Part shown: piece by piece, positions 13,193 through 24,897 of the stretch
Numbering within the stretch: the stretch's first letter is position 1
How the letters are laid out: each line of letters begins with the position of its first letter
Assembly: GCF_030848805.1 (NCBI RefSeq)
Contig: NC_092365.1
Location: 17,537,049-17,601,048, forward strand
Direction: 5' to 3'
Origin: Temnothorax longispinosus
Lineage: Eukaryota; Arthropoda; Insecta; Hymenoptera; Formicidae
Length of the DNA: 64,000 nucleotides
Notes under the pieces: generated by a model
What the model was told of the DNA's origin: nothing
The model's input: only the letters and a program-made list of their open reading frames with translations
Databases searched by the model: none
Made by a program: the position numbers and the translations under genes

Positions 13193-13215
13193 TCGCTGTA
13201 TTGAAAATACAGCGA
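13193..13215. repeat. Perfect hairpin, 10-bp arms, 3-base loop
   Basis: TCGCTGTATT (13193-13202), loop GAA, AATACAGCGA (13206-13215). The arms are exact reverse complements. It is not followed by a T run, so it does not look like a terminator. It is probably a short chance or regulatory palindrome. Confidence 0.8.
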
Positions 13216-14271
13216 TATTACATTGCACAATTGGCTCTGACGGTAAAATTGCATCGAGGTTTCAACGCTGGAGCTGCGTAAAGGATAACAATAAGTGATA
13301 CAATTTTTGTAATAGCGTTATAAAAAATTAAGGGGAGTGAAACAATTCAGTCATCGGTGGATATTCGATTTTATCTCGTACCCACTTTTAATTTTCCAGC
13401 GAGTAGGTTCTTGTGGCGTTTCCAATATCCAGCGAGTGTCATCCCTCCTTCGGTTTTCCCGGTGAAATTACACGGAAACGACAGGTTACAGATCTATATA
13501 GGCTCCCCCGAGCCTTTTGAGAGACCTCGTTCAATTTCGTCCGCTTCGAACATTTTGCGTCTGCTTTTTAATTTAATATGCGTAAAGGGGAGCCCGTACC
13601 GAGGAGCCGCTGCGATAAATGATGAACAAATAAAAAGGCAACCGGGCAATATGGTGCATAATAACGCGTTTAGTATGCCGCTACCGGGTAAAAAGGATAG
13701 CCGTGGCGGAGAAACAACATCAGCGGTGCCTCCGGTTCATCTACATGAAAAGTTATAGTGTTCATGGCATCGTAGGCCGACGCGACGGACGGAAGACGAG
13801 CTTTTTTCTGTCTCATAACGTCGCTAGTGTAAGTCAATAACGTGGAAGTTTACGATTTCTCAAAGTACGACATATTATTTCTGATTCGCGCCCGCGCTCG
13901 AGATGTATTCGTTCCATTTTAACGCGTTTTTATTTTTACGCGAGAAGCACACTTTAAGGGCTCGTCGCGTCGGCGCTACTACATCCCCGCGTGATTAGAT
14001 TACACCGAAACGTTTTCCCCGGAAATCCAGTGGCGCGTTACAGTGGCTGGAAAGACAGTTATTTCGATGTTTCGCCGTTTAACGAGTAAAGTTGTGGTTG
14101 CTTACTAAAAATGCTTACTCTGTTCCGACGGTCCTTTAACTTTTTCCATTAGGCGGAGAGAATGCAACAGCGTGTCGCGCGCGCGGGTTTCTCTCTTTCT
14201 CCGCCTCTCTAAGTCGTGTCTCCTACCGACTCTTCTGCTTTCCCGCGGCTACTCAGATGTACCAATTACAC

Positions 14272-14403
14272 AGAAACGTTCTGTGGTTGAAGATAAACAA
14301 GAGGAGGATGGGATTAAGAATACTTGCGCGCAAGCAAAGGCGTTTTCTAGTGCCCGCCGGCACTCGTTAAATTTCAGATCTGTTTAGTCCACAGAACGTT
14401 TCT
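14272..14403. repeat. 15-bp perfect inverted repeat, ends of a possible 132-bp element
   Basis: AGAAACGTTCTGTGG at 14272-14286 is matched exactly by its reverse complement at 14389-14403. The left copy also contains the internal near-palindrome CACAGAA-ACG-TTCTGTG. The 102-bp interior shows no further pairing by eye. It may be a small MITE or a chance repeat. No clear target-site duplication was seen. Confidence 0.45.
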
Positions 14404-16589
14404 AGTTATTCGCGAATTTTCAGGGTACACTTCTAAACTGTTGACTAACTTTTACGGACCGGCCGTCACAGACGCGCGACCGTCAAACGAATGCTTCGAT
14501 TAAAACCCTGGCATATAAGCTCTTTGACAACGACCGGATCTACTTAGTAAGACATAGTACGGTTACATAGAGGATTAAAAATAATGCTGGATATTCAACT
14601 TTAGTCTATCGTTCATACTCGATTATACTGATATTCTATTCTCTTTGTGCAGTTACTGTCATATTATAAGAAATATATAAGATACCTGGTTCTAAGAAGA
14701 AATAAAAAGGGAATTGTGACAAATTTATAACAGCAGAAAATTACTAGCAGTAAAAAACTAGGAAAGCTGATCCATTTTTTGATAATCCATCGTTACAAGC
14801 TCCCGAGAATACGAGGAAATTATCAAAAATGGCAACATATATTTTTATGATGTATCGAGATTTTTTATATATGACTAAAAAGGAACCATTATATTTTCTA
14901 ATCTAAAAGATGTATAGGGATATAGATCTCAATATAGAGATATTTTTTTCATGTACATTACGAGATTATCGTATAAAGTACATATTTCTAACCGGCACGT
15001 GTTGCTGTTATACTATCATATATTTATGAAGCAATCGCAGGATCTGTCAGAGGAATATCGGGATTGAGGCGATGAAAATATAATACAGAAATGAATCTGT
15101 ATAACGAGTCGGGAGTTGAAATAATTTGCATCTTACTGCGCTAAGTTTTAATTACTCAGAGCGATCTTCATCCAACAATCCCTCAAAGTCCTGAGTGTTG
15201 AAAATTGTTTTATGACTTACGGCGAGACGTGCGCTATCACATTTACCAGCTGCGCGAAATTGGATATCACTGCTCTTTGCTTAATTAACTGACTTAATTT
15301 ATTATTTAAATATACCATTAAACGCAACATGAAGTTATCGATATTGACCAATGACAGAAATTCTATTTCTCGCGTAACTTATGAACGTCCTATTTCTAAA
15401 AAGTTGAGACAATTGTTATTTGTATGATGCTTTCGATGCAGATATGAGTTAAAATTATTTTACCAGTTTAATTTCGCGTTTTTTTTTTCCATTTCAAGTA
15501 ATAGTAGGGCGATCAGTGGACAATGATGTCAATGATACAATGATCTGTAAATTGTTCGTTTGTTTCCAGTCTAGAAAACGCAGTTACGCAGTCAATGGGA
15601 ATGGGGTATATCGTTATACGTGCGGTCCGGTGCCGAACCGCGAGTCGGAAACGTTTCCCGGTCATTAGGAAGAAATACAATAATCGCCCAATGATTCGAT
15701 TGAAACTCTGATCGACGGTGTAGCCCGGGAGCAGCCCGATGCATTTGCGGTTTCTCAAATTCGCTGCACCGGAGGTTAATTACCTACGAATACTTAAGTG
15801 ATCGAACAATTCTGTTGGAGCTTGGCTGGATGATAATTGCCGAGGGACGGCACTGTGAATTTAACTCCAACGATCAATCAAACAACCGGTACATTCTCGC
15901 AGTTTCTCTGCCTCCTTCCTGACACTTTGCGTCTTCGGTATGCTCTCGCATTAATTTGCGCTCAAACGCTAAGTTTCGCGTAAAGCAGCAAAATGAAAAG
16001 TCTCCAAAGCCCGTTTTCGGGCGTTAATTTCCAAGAATTATTTTCGTCGGACTCGATCTCATATACCCTCATAATTCCCTTCGTCTGATTTTAATGAAGA
16101 ATTAATTGAAGACGCACGATTATTCATGTTTGCTCGCGTTAACATCTGTGCATCTTTGCGCCGTGTGTGTACGCTGCGAGCTACTAATAGCGCCAGTATT
16201 AATTGCAAGTATGTTTGAGCTGGGAATTGCAAATGCGCCGAGCGTTTTGCACTACTGATGTTACACATATCTTTGTGTTGCAACAAACGCAGCCGACCGA
16301 CGAATATTAAAACGATCTTGACGTTTCTAGCTCATTCCTATTTTTTATAAGTACTATATATAAATAAAAGTTAGCACAAAATCTATATATGAAAAATAAT
16401 AACTGTGTTTATTAAATAAAACTTTATTAAAAGTTACTTATTATAATTGCCCGTGTTATAATTATTATTAGGTGTACATTTTTTATTTATTTTTGATGCA
16501 AAATTAGGATTTATTGAAATGCTCAATTTGTGATGATATCAAAACTGTTAAAAGTTTATAGTTATTTTGTTATGAAAATAGCTGCGTCG

Positions 16590-16591
<2 letters not shown>

Positions 16592-16665
<74 letters not shown>
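16592..16665. repeat. (CT)n microsatellite, about 74 bp
   Basis: An almost pure CT repeat with one CTTT interruption near 16624. Confidence 0.96.
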
Positions 16666-16667
<2 letters not shown>

Positions 16668-18246
16668 GTATTATTAAATTGTATTTATTTCGTTTTGCTG
16701 ATTTGATCTGCTTATGTATTTGATGAGCTATCTAATTGGACGATTACGAGAAAGGTTTTTCGCAAATCGATGCATGGTATCAAGTTCAAAATCCCTTTTA
16801 CGTTAAAATTAAGTAATAAAATATAATTATAAGCGTGAAAATTGTTCGAAAAAACAAAAACAAAAGATGAAATCGATAACAATTCTATTATGTTTTTGAT
16901 TTGGAACGCTTTTTGGAGGAATCACAGATGCTGTTGTTTTCTTAAAACTTGCTCGGTACCTATAAGCAACGTTCTCCTAAGCTGTCAGGACCATCTTCTC
17001 ATTTTGGAGTGAGTTGTTGGAGATTGAAGAGAGTTCGCGGTCTTCTCATAAGCTTGCTTGGGATACAAGTAAATTTTCTTGGCTAAAAGTTCGTCGTAAC
17101 TTGGTGCCGGTGGATAACTCGTGTGGACATTCTCGAGGAAGCTATACATGCTTTATTCTCTTTCTTCGTGCTATTGTAGAATTTTCTACGGATTGTACTT
17201 TTAGAAGGCAGCATATATCACCTGTGCATTATTCGTATTTATATAGTTATATAACAAAATTATTATAAATATAAATATACGTGTATAGGTATATTATAAT
17301 TTATAATGCTCGGTAAGTTGTATAATTAATAATTAAAGGTGCGCAAAATAACCCTATAAATATTATTGTGCATATTTATTAATACAATCATCTCGATTAC
17401 AACATTTATTACGCATGTACGATTATTGTGCACGACTGTAGGATTATAAACTTGGCGCACGAGCTTTCGAAACAGTATACCTAAATCTTATATATTCCAA
17501 TCTAAACTTTATCTTATCAGAATATTTATTGGGTTCTCTTGATAATCTCTGTCACGGCAAACAGATTATAAATTTACTCAAGACATCTCTTATTAAAATA
17601 AAGGTTGGCTGTGGTGAGACTTGTGCTATATAATATAAGCACAAGACGCAAATGTGACGCATGATCCGTCGGAGACGACTAAATGTACACAGGCGAGAGT
17701 TTTCATCCTTCCGTTCTATCCATCCGTTTATTCTTCTTATATCTTCTGCCCCAGTCTCCTCTAGGGTGGTAGTCTCATCAGCCCTCTCGAAGCATCCATC
17801 CAACGGCTCGTCAAGCTTTCAACGGATATTACAAACTTCACCTTTCATCCATTTTCCGCTTCGAGCGTAGCGACGATAACCGCGAGTCTACGAGTGCCGT
17901 ACTCAAACTCACTACCTGACCTACTACGTCATTATCCCATTTTTTTTGCATTCCGGTACTTGATTCTTTCCGATTCGTTGGCAGCCGCATACCGCGATCG
18001 CAGTATTCGCTCGCGTAGTATTCGCGAATAGCGATAAGATGATACGCACCTGTGGGATAAGTATTGTCGGATTACGCGGAGCCTCACTCAAATAATAGTG
18101 GACGGATACATGTGAGGTTGCCTCGGTTATCGCAAACAAGGTGCAATTAAAATCTCGCGAGTTTGCGTTGTTTACGGAACATTGGCATGTAATTAAGAAG
18201 GCGCACACAAGTGTTGGTGTACAGCGTGCCGTGATAACGAAGCTAG
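16666..18246. other. AT-rich non-coding block
   Basis: No gene is supported. ORFs of 60-85 codons have no recognisable motifs. A TATAAATATAAATATA-like stretch lies around 17265-17300. Confidence 0.55.
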
Positions 18247-18314
<68 letters not shown>

Positions 18315-18368
18315 GCAGAGAGTGAAAGAGAGAAAGAGAGAGAGGATATTGAGAGATTGAGAGATTGA
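18247..18368. repeat. (CT)n array facing a GA-rich array
   Basis: A (CT)n tract with one interruption (18247-18311) is followed after a short non-repeat linker by a GA-rich tract (about 18317-18368) that includes GAGAGATTGAGAGATTGA. The two can pair as a long imperfect hairpin and can also form triplex-type structures. A 159-codon minus-strand ORF and a 75-codon plus-strand ORF through the tract are artefacts of the repeat (Arg-Glu and Ser-Leu runs). Confidence 0.9.
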
Positions 18369-18410
18369 TCGAAGACCACGCCTATTTTAAGCTTTGAACA
18401 CAATTAGCTG

Positions 18411-18701
18411 CACGGAGAAAATTTTATATTAAATTTTACTATGCTGTCGCACCAACTGCGGACCATCAAGACGCACAAGTTTAAATGCTATAGTCTTATA
18501 GTAAAATTACTATGTCCATAGCATTTAATGCTACGATCATCGCATTCAATGGTATAATTATAGCATTAAATGCTATGATCGTAGCACTAAATGCTATGGA
18601 CATAGTAATTTTACCATAAGACTATAGCATTTAAACTTGTGCGTCTTGATGGTCCGCAGCTAGTGCGACATAGTAATATTTACTATAAAATTTTCTCCGT
18701 G
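18411..18701. mobile_element. 291-bp fully palindromic MITE (foldback element)
   Basis: The element starts CACGGAGAAAATTTTATA and ends with the reverse complement TATAAAATTTTCTCCGTG. The two halves (about 145 bp each) match along nearly their whole length with few substitutions and meet at a TATAATTATA centre near 18556, so there is effectively no loop. The inner arms hold repeated GCATTTAATGCT-like units. There is no coding capacity, so movement would have needed a transposase from elsewhere. The flanks show only a TG dinucleotide on each side (18409-18410 and 18702-18703), too weak to fix the superfamily. The terminal CACGGAGAAA resembles the CACTGAGAAA end of the element at 30766-31101. 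Confidence 0.85.
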
Positions 18702-20588
18702 TGTACGAGAAAATACGAGCTCTATCTTTATTTCTAAATTAAAAACGATATTATTGGGATGTTTAAAAGAACATTTACATTCTCGAATTTAATAGTGATA
18801 CATTTTTATTACATTTATATATGGATTATTATATATATACAAGACTTTACTGTATTTACAACAAGTGATACGATCGCAAAAAGTTCGTCAGACCACAAAG
18901 AACCATTATCCCGCGCGATAAGAAGTCTGGTAATAATCGCTCGGATGGGTTGCGATCGATTGGTTTCTTCCGGCGCGCGCGATAACTAGGTCATCATAAT
19001 TACGCGTTGGGAGAAACGGCCACTCCGTTCGTCCCTTTTTAATTCAAGCATGTCGTTGGACTCCCGCGAGTCTCTCGACGACGCCACCGCGGCCGGCTAA
19101 TTTGTATTCATGAGAGCGAACGGACCACGACGATGCGCCTCAGTATGGAGACGCGTAAAAATCTTCGGCTTCCGCCGAGCGGACGTGGAAAAAGCACCGG
19201 CGTGCTCGGTGCGCTCGACACTTATTGCGACCAAATTTCAATCCGTTTTGCATCTCTGCAGGGTGCCCGACGTATTGGAATGAAGATGTTCCGGTCGTGC
19301 CACGCAAGAAATGCGCGCGATTGGCGCAGTGACACTTTTAACGCTCTTTATCTTGACATCTCCGCTTTACACGCTCCTGTAATAAGTTTTCAATCGAAAT
19401 CTTATCTGTAATTAGAAACCTTAGATTAGTTTGCAAATATTTCCGAAACGTTATATCGTTCGCCACGTTAACGCTTTATTATCGAGTGGAAATTTGCAGT
19501 CTCTATTTCTATTCACCCGTGTTAATCCTTCTTTTACAAAAATTAATTGTTGCAGTTTAGCTTCAGTAAACGGACACGTGGCAAATGATCGATCGTCTTT
19601 ACGTGGGAAATTTTATAAATCGTTTTTTTTTTTTTCGTACTGTCGTTGTAGCGTGCACGCGCGGGATAGGGACGTAGCAGCGAGAAGATAAAGCGAAGTG
19701 CGGATTTAGCCTTACAACTATGACGACGAAAGCATTTTTCTTGTTATACGGCTTAACGTGCCACGGCGAAACATTGTGAGGCACGTATTTCTTTCTCTCT
19801 GGGACTCCGGGACTTTGATTTGAGCCGTGTGAAGCACTCTCACGACCTTAATTGATTCTAGCTGACGTACGCGCTACTGCCTCGAGGAGACGCTCACACA
19901 GACTCAGCAGTAACGTGTGATACATATTTAAAGAGGAAAAAGGGTCGCGCCATTTTTATAGCGTGCAGCTACCAGTCTCACATACGACCTCTGGGTCTGA
20001 CGAGCGCGAAAAGTGTCGTGACCACGTTTTTGCGGTGTCTGGCATACATCAGTGTCTTGTCTTCCTTAAAAAAGCTCGGGGTCTCTCCTCGGCATTGCCG
20101 CGAGCAGATGCACTATTGTAATTAAATTTAACGTACCGATGTGTACGCCGAGACGAATCTTGAAAAGTGCGGATTATCTGCCGTACCGGAGGATTATTTT
20201 TCCCGTAGCGAATCGCAATATTTTTGTCGAGAAAGCGACACCTGGAAAAAAAATAAGAGCTGCGCAGCTAAGAAAGTTAAGAAGGCGTAATTCAGTTTTC
20301 GCCACGTTGAACGAAACTCAACTTCCGTCCCGCTTTTCTCTCTCGCGTCCCGTTAATTCGTAAAAAAATGTCGTCGCAACGAGATCTCGCAGCGTTTCCG
20401 CTTCACGTTAATTACAAGCGCCGGATTTCGCGCGACACAATCGTTCGACGAGAACGAATTACTTTAATGAAACAGCGAAGCGCGCGCAGGGCGCCGATAC
20501 GCCCGTTGTATAAAATATGCCTAAATAATTTCCCGTCAATTATTATCATAATTGGCTTATGAATATGCATGTGTCGCAACATTAACCT
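18702..20588. other. Non-coding block
   Basis: No gene is supported. AT-rich to about 18950, then mixed and CpG-bearing. A T13 run lies near 19623-19635. CAATTATTATCATAATTGGC at about 20537-20556 is dense in ATTA and TAAT homeodomain-type cores. ORFs up to 93 codons overlap on both strands. Confidence 0.5.
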
Positions 20589-22360
20589 TTGTCCTACCAT
20601 TTTGTCCTGGTGACGTTTATGCGTGAGCGCATCCCGCATATCCGTATACACGCTAGCGCCATGTCGGTTTCGGTATTGCCCGAACATCTGCACACGCGGG
20701 CGCGAACTGCAAATGTCGTTGGAAGAGCGGGGAAACCACTATCCGTTTCCGTGCTGCAGCAACAGCAGCAGCAGCGGCCAGCGGCAGCGGCAGTCTGATT
20801 GATCCGTCGATAATGAGCGCGCGCGCACGATGTACGACAACGTAAATCGCATAAATCGTGGACAGAAATATGACGGGCCGTTTTGTGCGATGCACGAACC
20901 CCTAATGCAGTGTACGCACATCGCGTGAAGGGGCCGGGCGCGCATACGTGAGTGCACTTTTGCAATTTTCATGATTTATTCCGCCCGCGGCGGCCGTAAT
21001 CGACGTAAACTCTGTGTGTAGGGGGCCGCGTGTGACGCCGACGCGAACAATGTATCCCAGCGTAAATACGGATGGCGCAATTTCGCAGTTCGCGTAATAC
21101 GGCGTATCAAAAGCGTTCTTATGATCTTCATGATATTCCATCCGCGCCCGGCCGTAATCAGTTTCGTGATTGCATCGCGGGCGATCCGATCGAAAAATGA
21201 TGCCGCGCCGCGAATCTCATTATATCGGCCGTATAATAATCTGATGATTTATTTATCGCTTGTCAACAGCGTGATCGTTTACAAAAATAACGAATATACG
21301 TAAGGTGGGATTATAAATGCATATGTGCCGTTCGATTGGAGATAAAGCGAGCGATATATTACGCACACGTTAGAATCTTTTTATTGCAAGCTGAAAATAA
21401 ATATTTTAAATATTTTAATTACTTTTTTCAAAGCTTTCCATTCGTTTTTTCTCTATCACTTATGATTTACCACGCGCGTTTTTTCTGATTGTGCGAAATG
21501 TAAATCCGCGAAGTGATATTTACAGCTTGAATTTTTCCGCAAATTGACGTTATGCTCTATGAATCTTTATACAGCTTAAGGCTTAAATATGTTTGAGCTT
21601 GTACCAGACATTTTTGCTCGCGGTAGAAATAATGCACAGTGCAAATATCGCCGGTGGAAAATACCGATGGTGGAAATACCTCGCTATAAATCTGTTTCGG
21701 GCGTATCTTGAAGCGTCAGCTATTTGGCGCCACGCGGCACAGTTTAACTATATTTTTTCCGGCGTATTCGGCGAGTTTGCAGAAGGAATAGAGCCGTACG
21801 CGATAACTTTCAACTGTCATTTGGCAAACATAGTCCCGATCGATGAATTTTGCGGGAGTGCCGTGGAAACAGGCTCCCTCCCGCCTATAGCTCGACCTGT
21901 CCGTGGATCGAAAACAAAATCGCCCGGCAATATAAATACGGGTCGTCAACCCCTGGGAAAATGGAGACGACACCGGCAACGCGTCGACGCGGATTATTTG
22001 GCCAGCCGTGCGACGCGACGTGCGGGCGCGTCGTCGATACGAAACGCGACGCTCCCCGAAATCGACAAATTCTATTAATGGTCCCGCATTAATATCCGTA
22101 ATTGAGCGAGTATTTCGCGCCGCCGGGATTTGGTTTCCGCAGATCATGCCCGACACTCCGACGCCCCCGTGCGTTCCGACGGACACGTACGACGGGAAAA
22201 CGTTCGAAAAACCAATCAACGGTGCCACGCGTGATGAGAAAAATTTTTGGAATTTGCAACCCCGTCCGCGAATCGATCGTGCCGACACACCGCGGAAACA
22301 GTTTCGAGCAACGATACCGGAGAATAGCGGAATCGACGTGAAATTTCATTGAGCGATGCA
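20589..22360. other. CpG-rich block with multi-frame ORFs
   Basis: This is one of the most GC-rich stretches. It carries overlapping ORFs in several frames (161 codons plus at 21593-22078, 190 codons minus at 21716-22288, 123 codons minus at 20594-20965). None has a recognisable domain. The frames read through each other, which fits CpG-rich DNA poor in stop codons better than real exons. An untranslated exon, promoter or conserved non-coding DNA cannot be excluded. Confidence 0.45.
20751..20793. repeat. CAG / GGCAGC trinucleotide-type repeat
   Basis: GCTGCAGCAACAGCAGCAGC is followed by GGCCAGCGGCAGCGGCAG. It reads as polyglutamine then Ala/Ala-Ala in one frame (short C-terminal end of a 69-codon ORF) and as polycysteine or alanine in others. 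CAG repeats occur in insect transcription factor exons, but the surrounding frame is short and unrecognised. Confidence 0.8.
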
Positions 22361-24599
22361 CGGTGTGGGTTCCGCTATCTTTCATCCATGAATACTTTGA
22401 ATAATTTTCAAAGTAGACCGCTATAACCGAAAGAAAAAAAGAAATCTGATTAATTCCAAGGCATTAATTAAGAGACTTTATTTTAACGAAACTTTTATCT
22501 GGTTAATCAGATATAGTTGTCAAAGCTCACTAAATCCTATTTCGTCGGAGGAACTTTCAACCGAGAAAAAGCGCACAACTTCTTATTGGCTTCCTTTTTC
22601 CCTTATACGACCATCTTCTAAGTTTTATAAAGGACGCTATAAGCCGGATACATCGTAAGATTGTTTTTCCCGCGTCGTTATAATGAGGGCTCTACTAAAT
22701 ACATGGGCTTTGTTTCTTTGAAGATTAGATGTGATGGCTGAGAAAACAAGCGCTTGACGGAGATTAATGACGGTGACCGTACATTGTGTCGCGCAGGAGT
22801 ACTTGCTTCATCGCGATACATGCCACCCGCATTGACACGTTCGACGATCAACGTCAAAACACTTCAAGTTTTTCACTCAGCTGTAGCAGGGAAACAATTT
22901 CACGGCATTAATGCGTGTAATAAATGACGCGCCAGTCGTAAAAGACGGGGGGAGCGGACGATCGAGCCGAATAATACGGCTCGTAAGACCCGGTAAATCC
23001 GAATGGAAAATATGACGGAATAGTAGCGAGCTTTATAAATGCGACATAATTTAAGCGAACACGAAGGCAGGCGCTCGAATTCGTCTGACACTTCATATTC
23101 GAGTACTCGGGATTATCCGGATCATTTCCGCGTATCCGTACTCGGTAATCGGATTTTCCGATCCGACACCTGCAGCCATAAAGGCAAAGGGTCAACTGTC
23201 TTTTACGTTACGTTTTCTATATTCACTATTCACTGATAGAATCAATATAGTACGATATTATGATACGTCGTAACGTAGTGATTGGAAAATTACATTTCGG
23301 ATGTATCTGAGACGTCCAGGGAGTAATCCTTGAAAATTTGGATTATTATATTTTATAAAATATACTTTAAGAAAAATATATATAATATGCAATTTTATAT
23401 ACAACTGTATTATAACATACAATTTTTATACGTACGCTTTTATTTTAATTACTCACATATTTTTTCACATATTTCTTAACGTCATGTGTGAAAAATGACA
23501 CATGTTCAATATTTTTACTCCCCCGGGTTCGCACATGCGAGTACCTATGCATGTATAGCTGACGCGTTGGGCGCGCAATTACGTGCATCCAAATTTAATA
23601 TCGTTGCACGATCGGCAAATTCTTCGGTCGCGTTGCCGTTATCGCGCCAGCAACCAATACTCCGAGATACTTAATTAATTAACCGTTATCAGAATTTTAC
23701 TCGTCGATACACGCGCGACACCGGGAGTTTCGAAAGGGATATTCTACACGCTAATTAGTTACCCGATCCTTTGACAGTTCAAAGTACTTTTTCGTACTTT
23801 GGAAACACGTGCGGAAGTATCGCGATAACGACTTCTCGCATAAATAACAGTCGGACAATATCTGACAATAGCTTTTGTGCGATATATCTCAACTTCCAAT
23901 AACTTTTGTCGAGAATCAACTTTCGTTGAATAGGCGAATAGAGATTGCGCGAGGAACTTGGACGAAACTGGACAGAACTGCAATTTTGCTATTCTTAAAC
24001 AACTATATTATAAAAACAGTATAGATGATATATGAAACTTCTACTTCGTTATTATTACGCTATTCATAATCGTAACTAATTTAGCAGCAATTAGCGACAG
24101 AGAGAGTGAGGATGCATGTAGGACATATTACTTTCAATCTTGAGAATTATGTCAAACACTGTAAAAATGCAGGAAAAAATATCGGAGAGAGAGAGAGGAA
24201 TCTGTAAGTTCTCAAAAATAAACCGCTTTTCCAAAGATAACTTTCCTCCGTTTAATACGTTTCGATCTCTGTGCGACCTCTCGTTGGATTAAAGTAAGAC
24301 ATCTGGTATGCTATATTATGTTGCAGTATTCGAATCGATCGAGCAAATAAACTCGTTGAGGAAACGAGACGAGACGAGGGAGACGAAACTTTAGACTCGG
24401 GCAAACTTTACGCTAATTACCTCCACGGTATTTTAACACTGATACTCTTCGACAAGCCGGAAGAGCGATGGGAGGCGCGGGCGCGGCGGTGGTGTTACAC
24501 GCTTGCTGAAATTCAATTTATCCTCTTTTCCGCGAGCGGAGATGTGTCAAAGTGCGCTTTTAAACTAATCAGATCAAGACACTAACAGATAATGCCAAG

Positions 24600-24700
24600 A
24601 TGCTTGCGCAAGCTAAACCGCGTATCCGTGTAAACGGATGCAGCAAAGTCAAGCGCGCGTATCACGGCACATATAAATAAATTTAGCTTTGCGCAAGCAT
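24600..24700. repeat. 18-bp inverted repeat flanking about 64 bp
   Basis: ATGCTTGCGCAAGCTAAA (24600-24617) is mirrored by TTTAGCTTTGCGCAAGCAT (24682-24700) with a single inserted T. A smaller hairpin, ATCCGT-GTAA-ACGGAT, lies inside. The unit could be a small MITE relic or a structured element. No target duplication was identified. Confidence 0.6.
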
Positions 24701-24868
24701 GATTTAATTTTAAATACATCCGCACAGAAAGTTATTTTATATTGATGTAGTGACTATGCATGACATAAAATGTAAATTAGTTTTCATTATTAACGATTCC
24801 ACATTGTCACTCTACTTTATTATATTAAATTACTAAATGTATGTGGAACAAATGTGACATATATTACC

Positions 24869-24897
24869 ACATATTGTACCTTGACATATTGTACCTT
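24869..24897. repeat. 14-bp direct repeat, period 15
   Basis: ACATATTGTACCTT occurs at 24869-24882 and again at 24884-24897. Confidence 0.9.

Larger units (their letters stand above)
12788..16591. other. Non-coding block
   Basis: No gene is supported. About 13340-14420 is moderately GC-rich and includes a 133-codon plus-strand ORF (13357-13758) without recognisable motifs. The rest is AT-rich. T runs occur near 15480-15489. Two inverted repeats, at 13193-13215 and 14272-14403, are listed separately. Confidence 0.5.

Noticed and set aside
13193..13215. Hairpin as an intrinsic terminator
   Set aside because: No T run follows and the genome context is eukaryotic.
17924..18403. 159-codon minus-strand ORF
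   Set aside because: It depends on the (CT)n/(GA)n arrays, translating as Arg-Glu repeats.
21593..22288. 161-codon plus and 190-codon minus ORFs as genes
   Set aside because: They are open on both strands at once in CpG-rich DNA, with no domain or motif in either translation.
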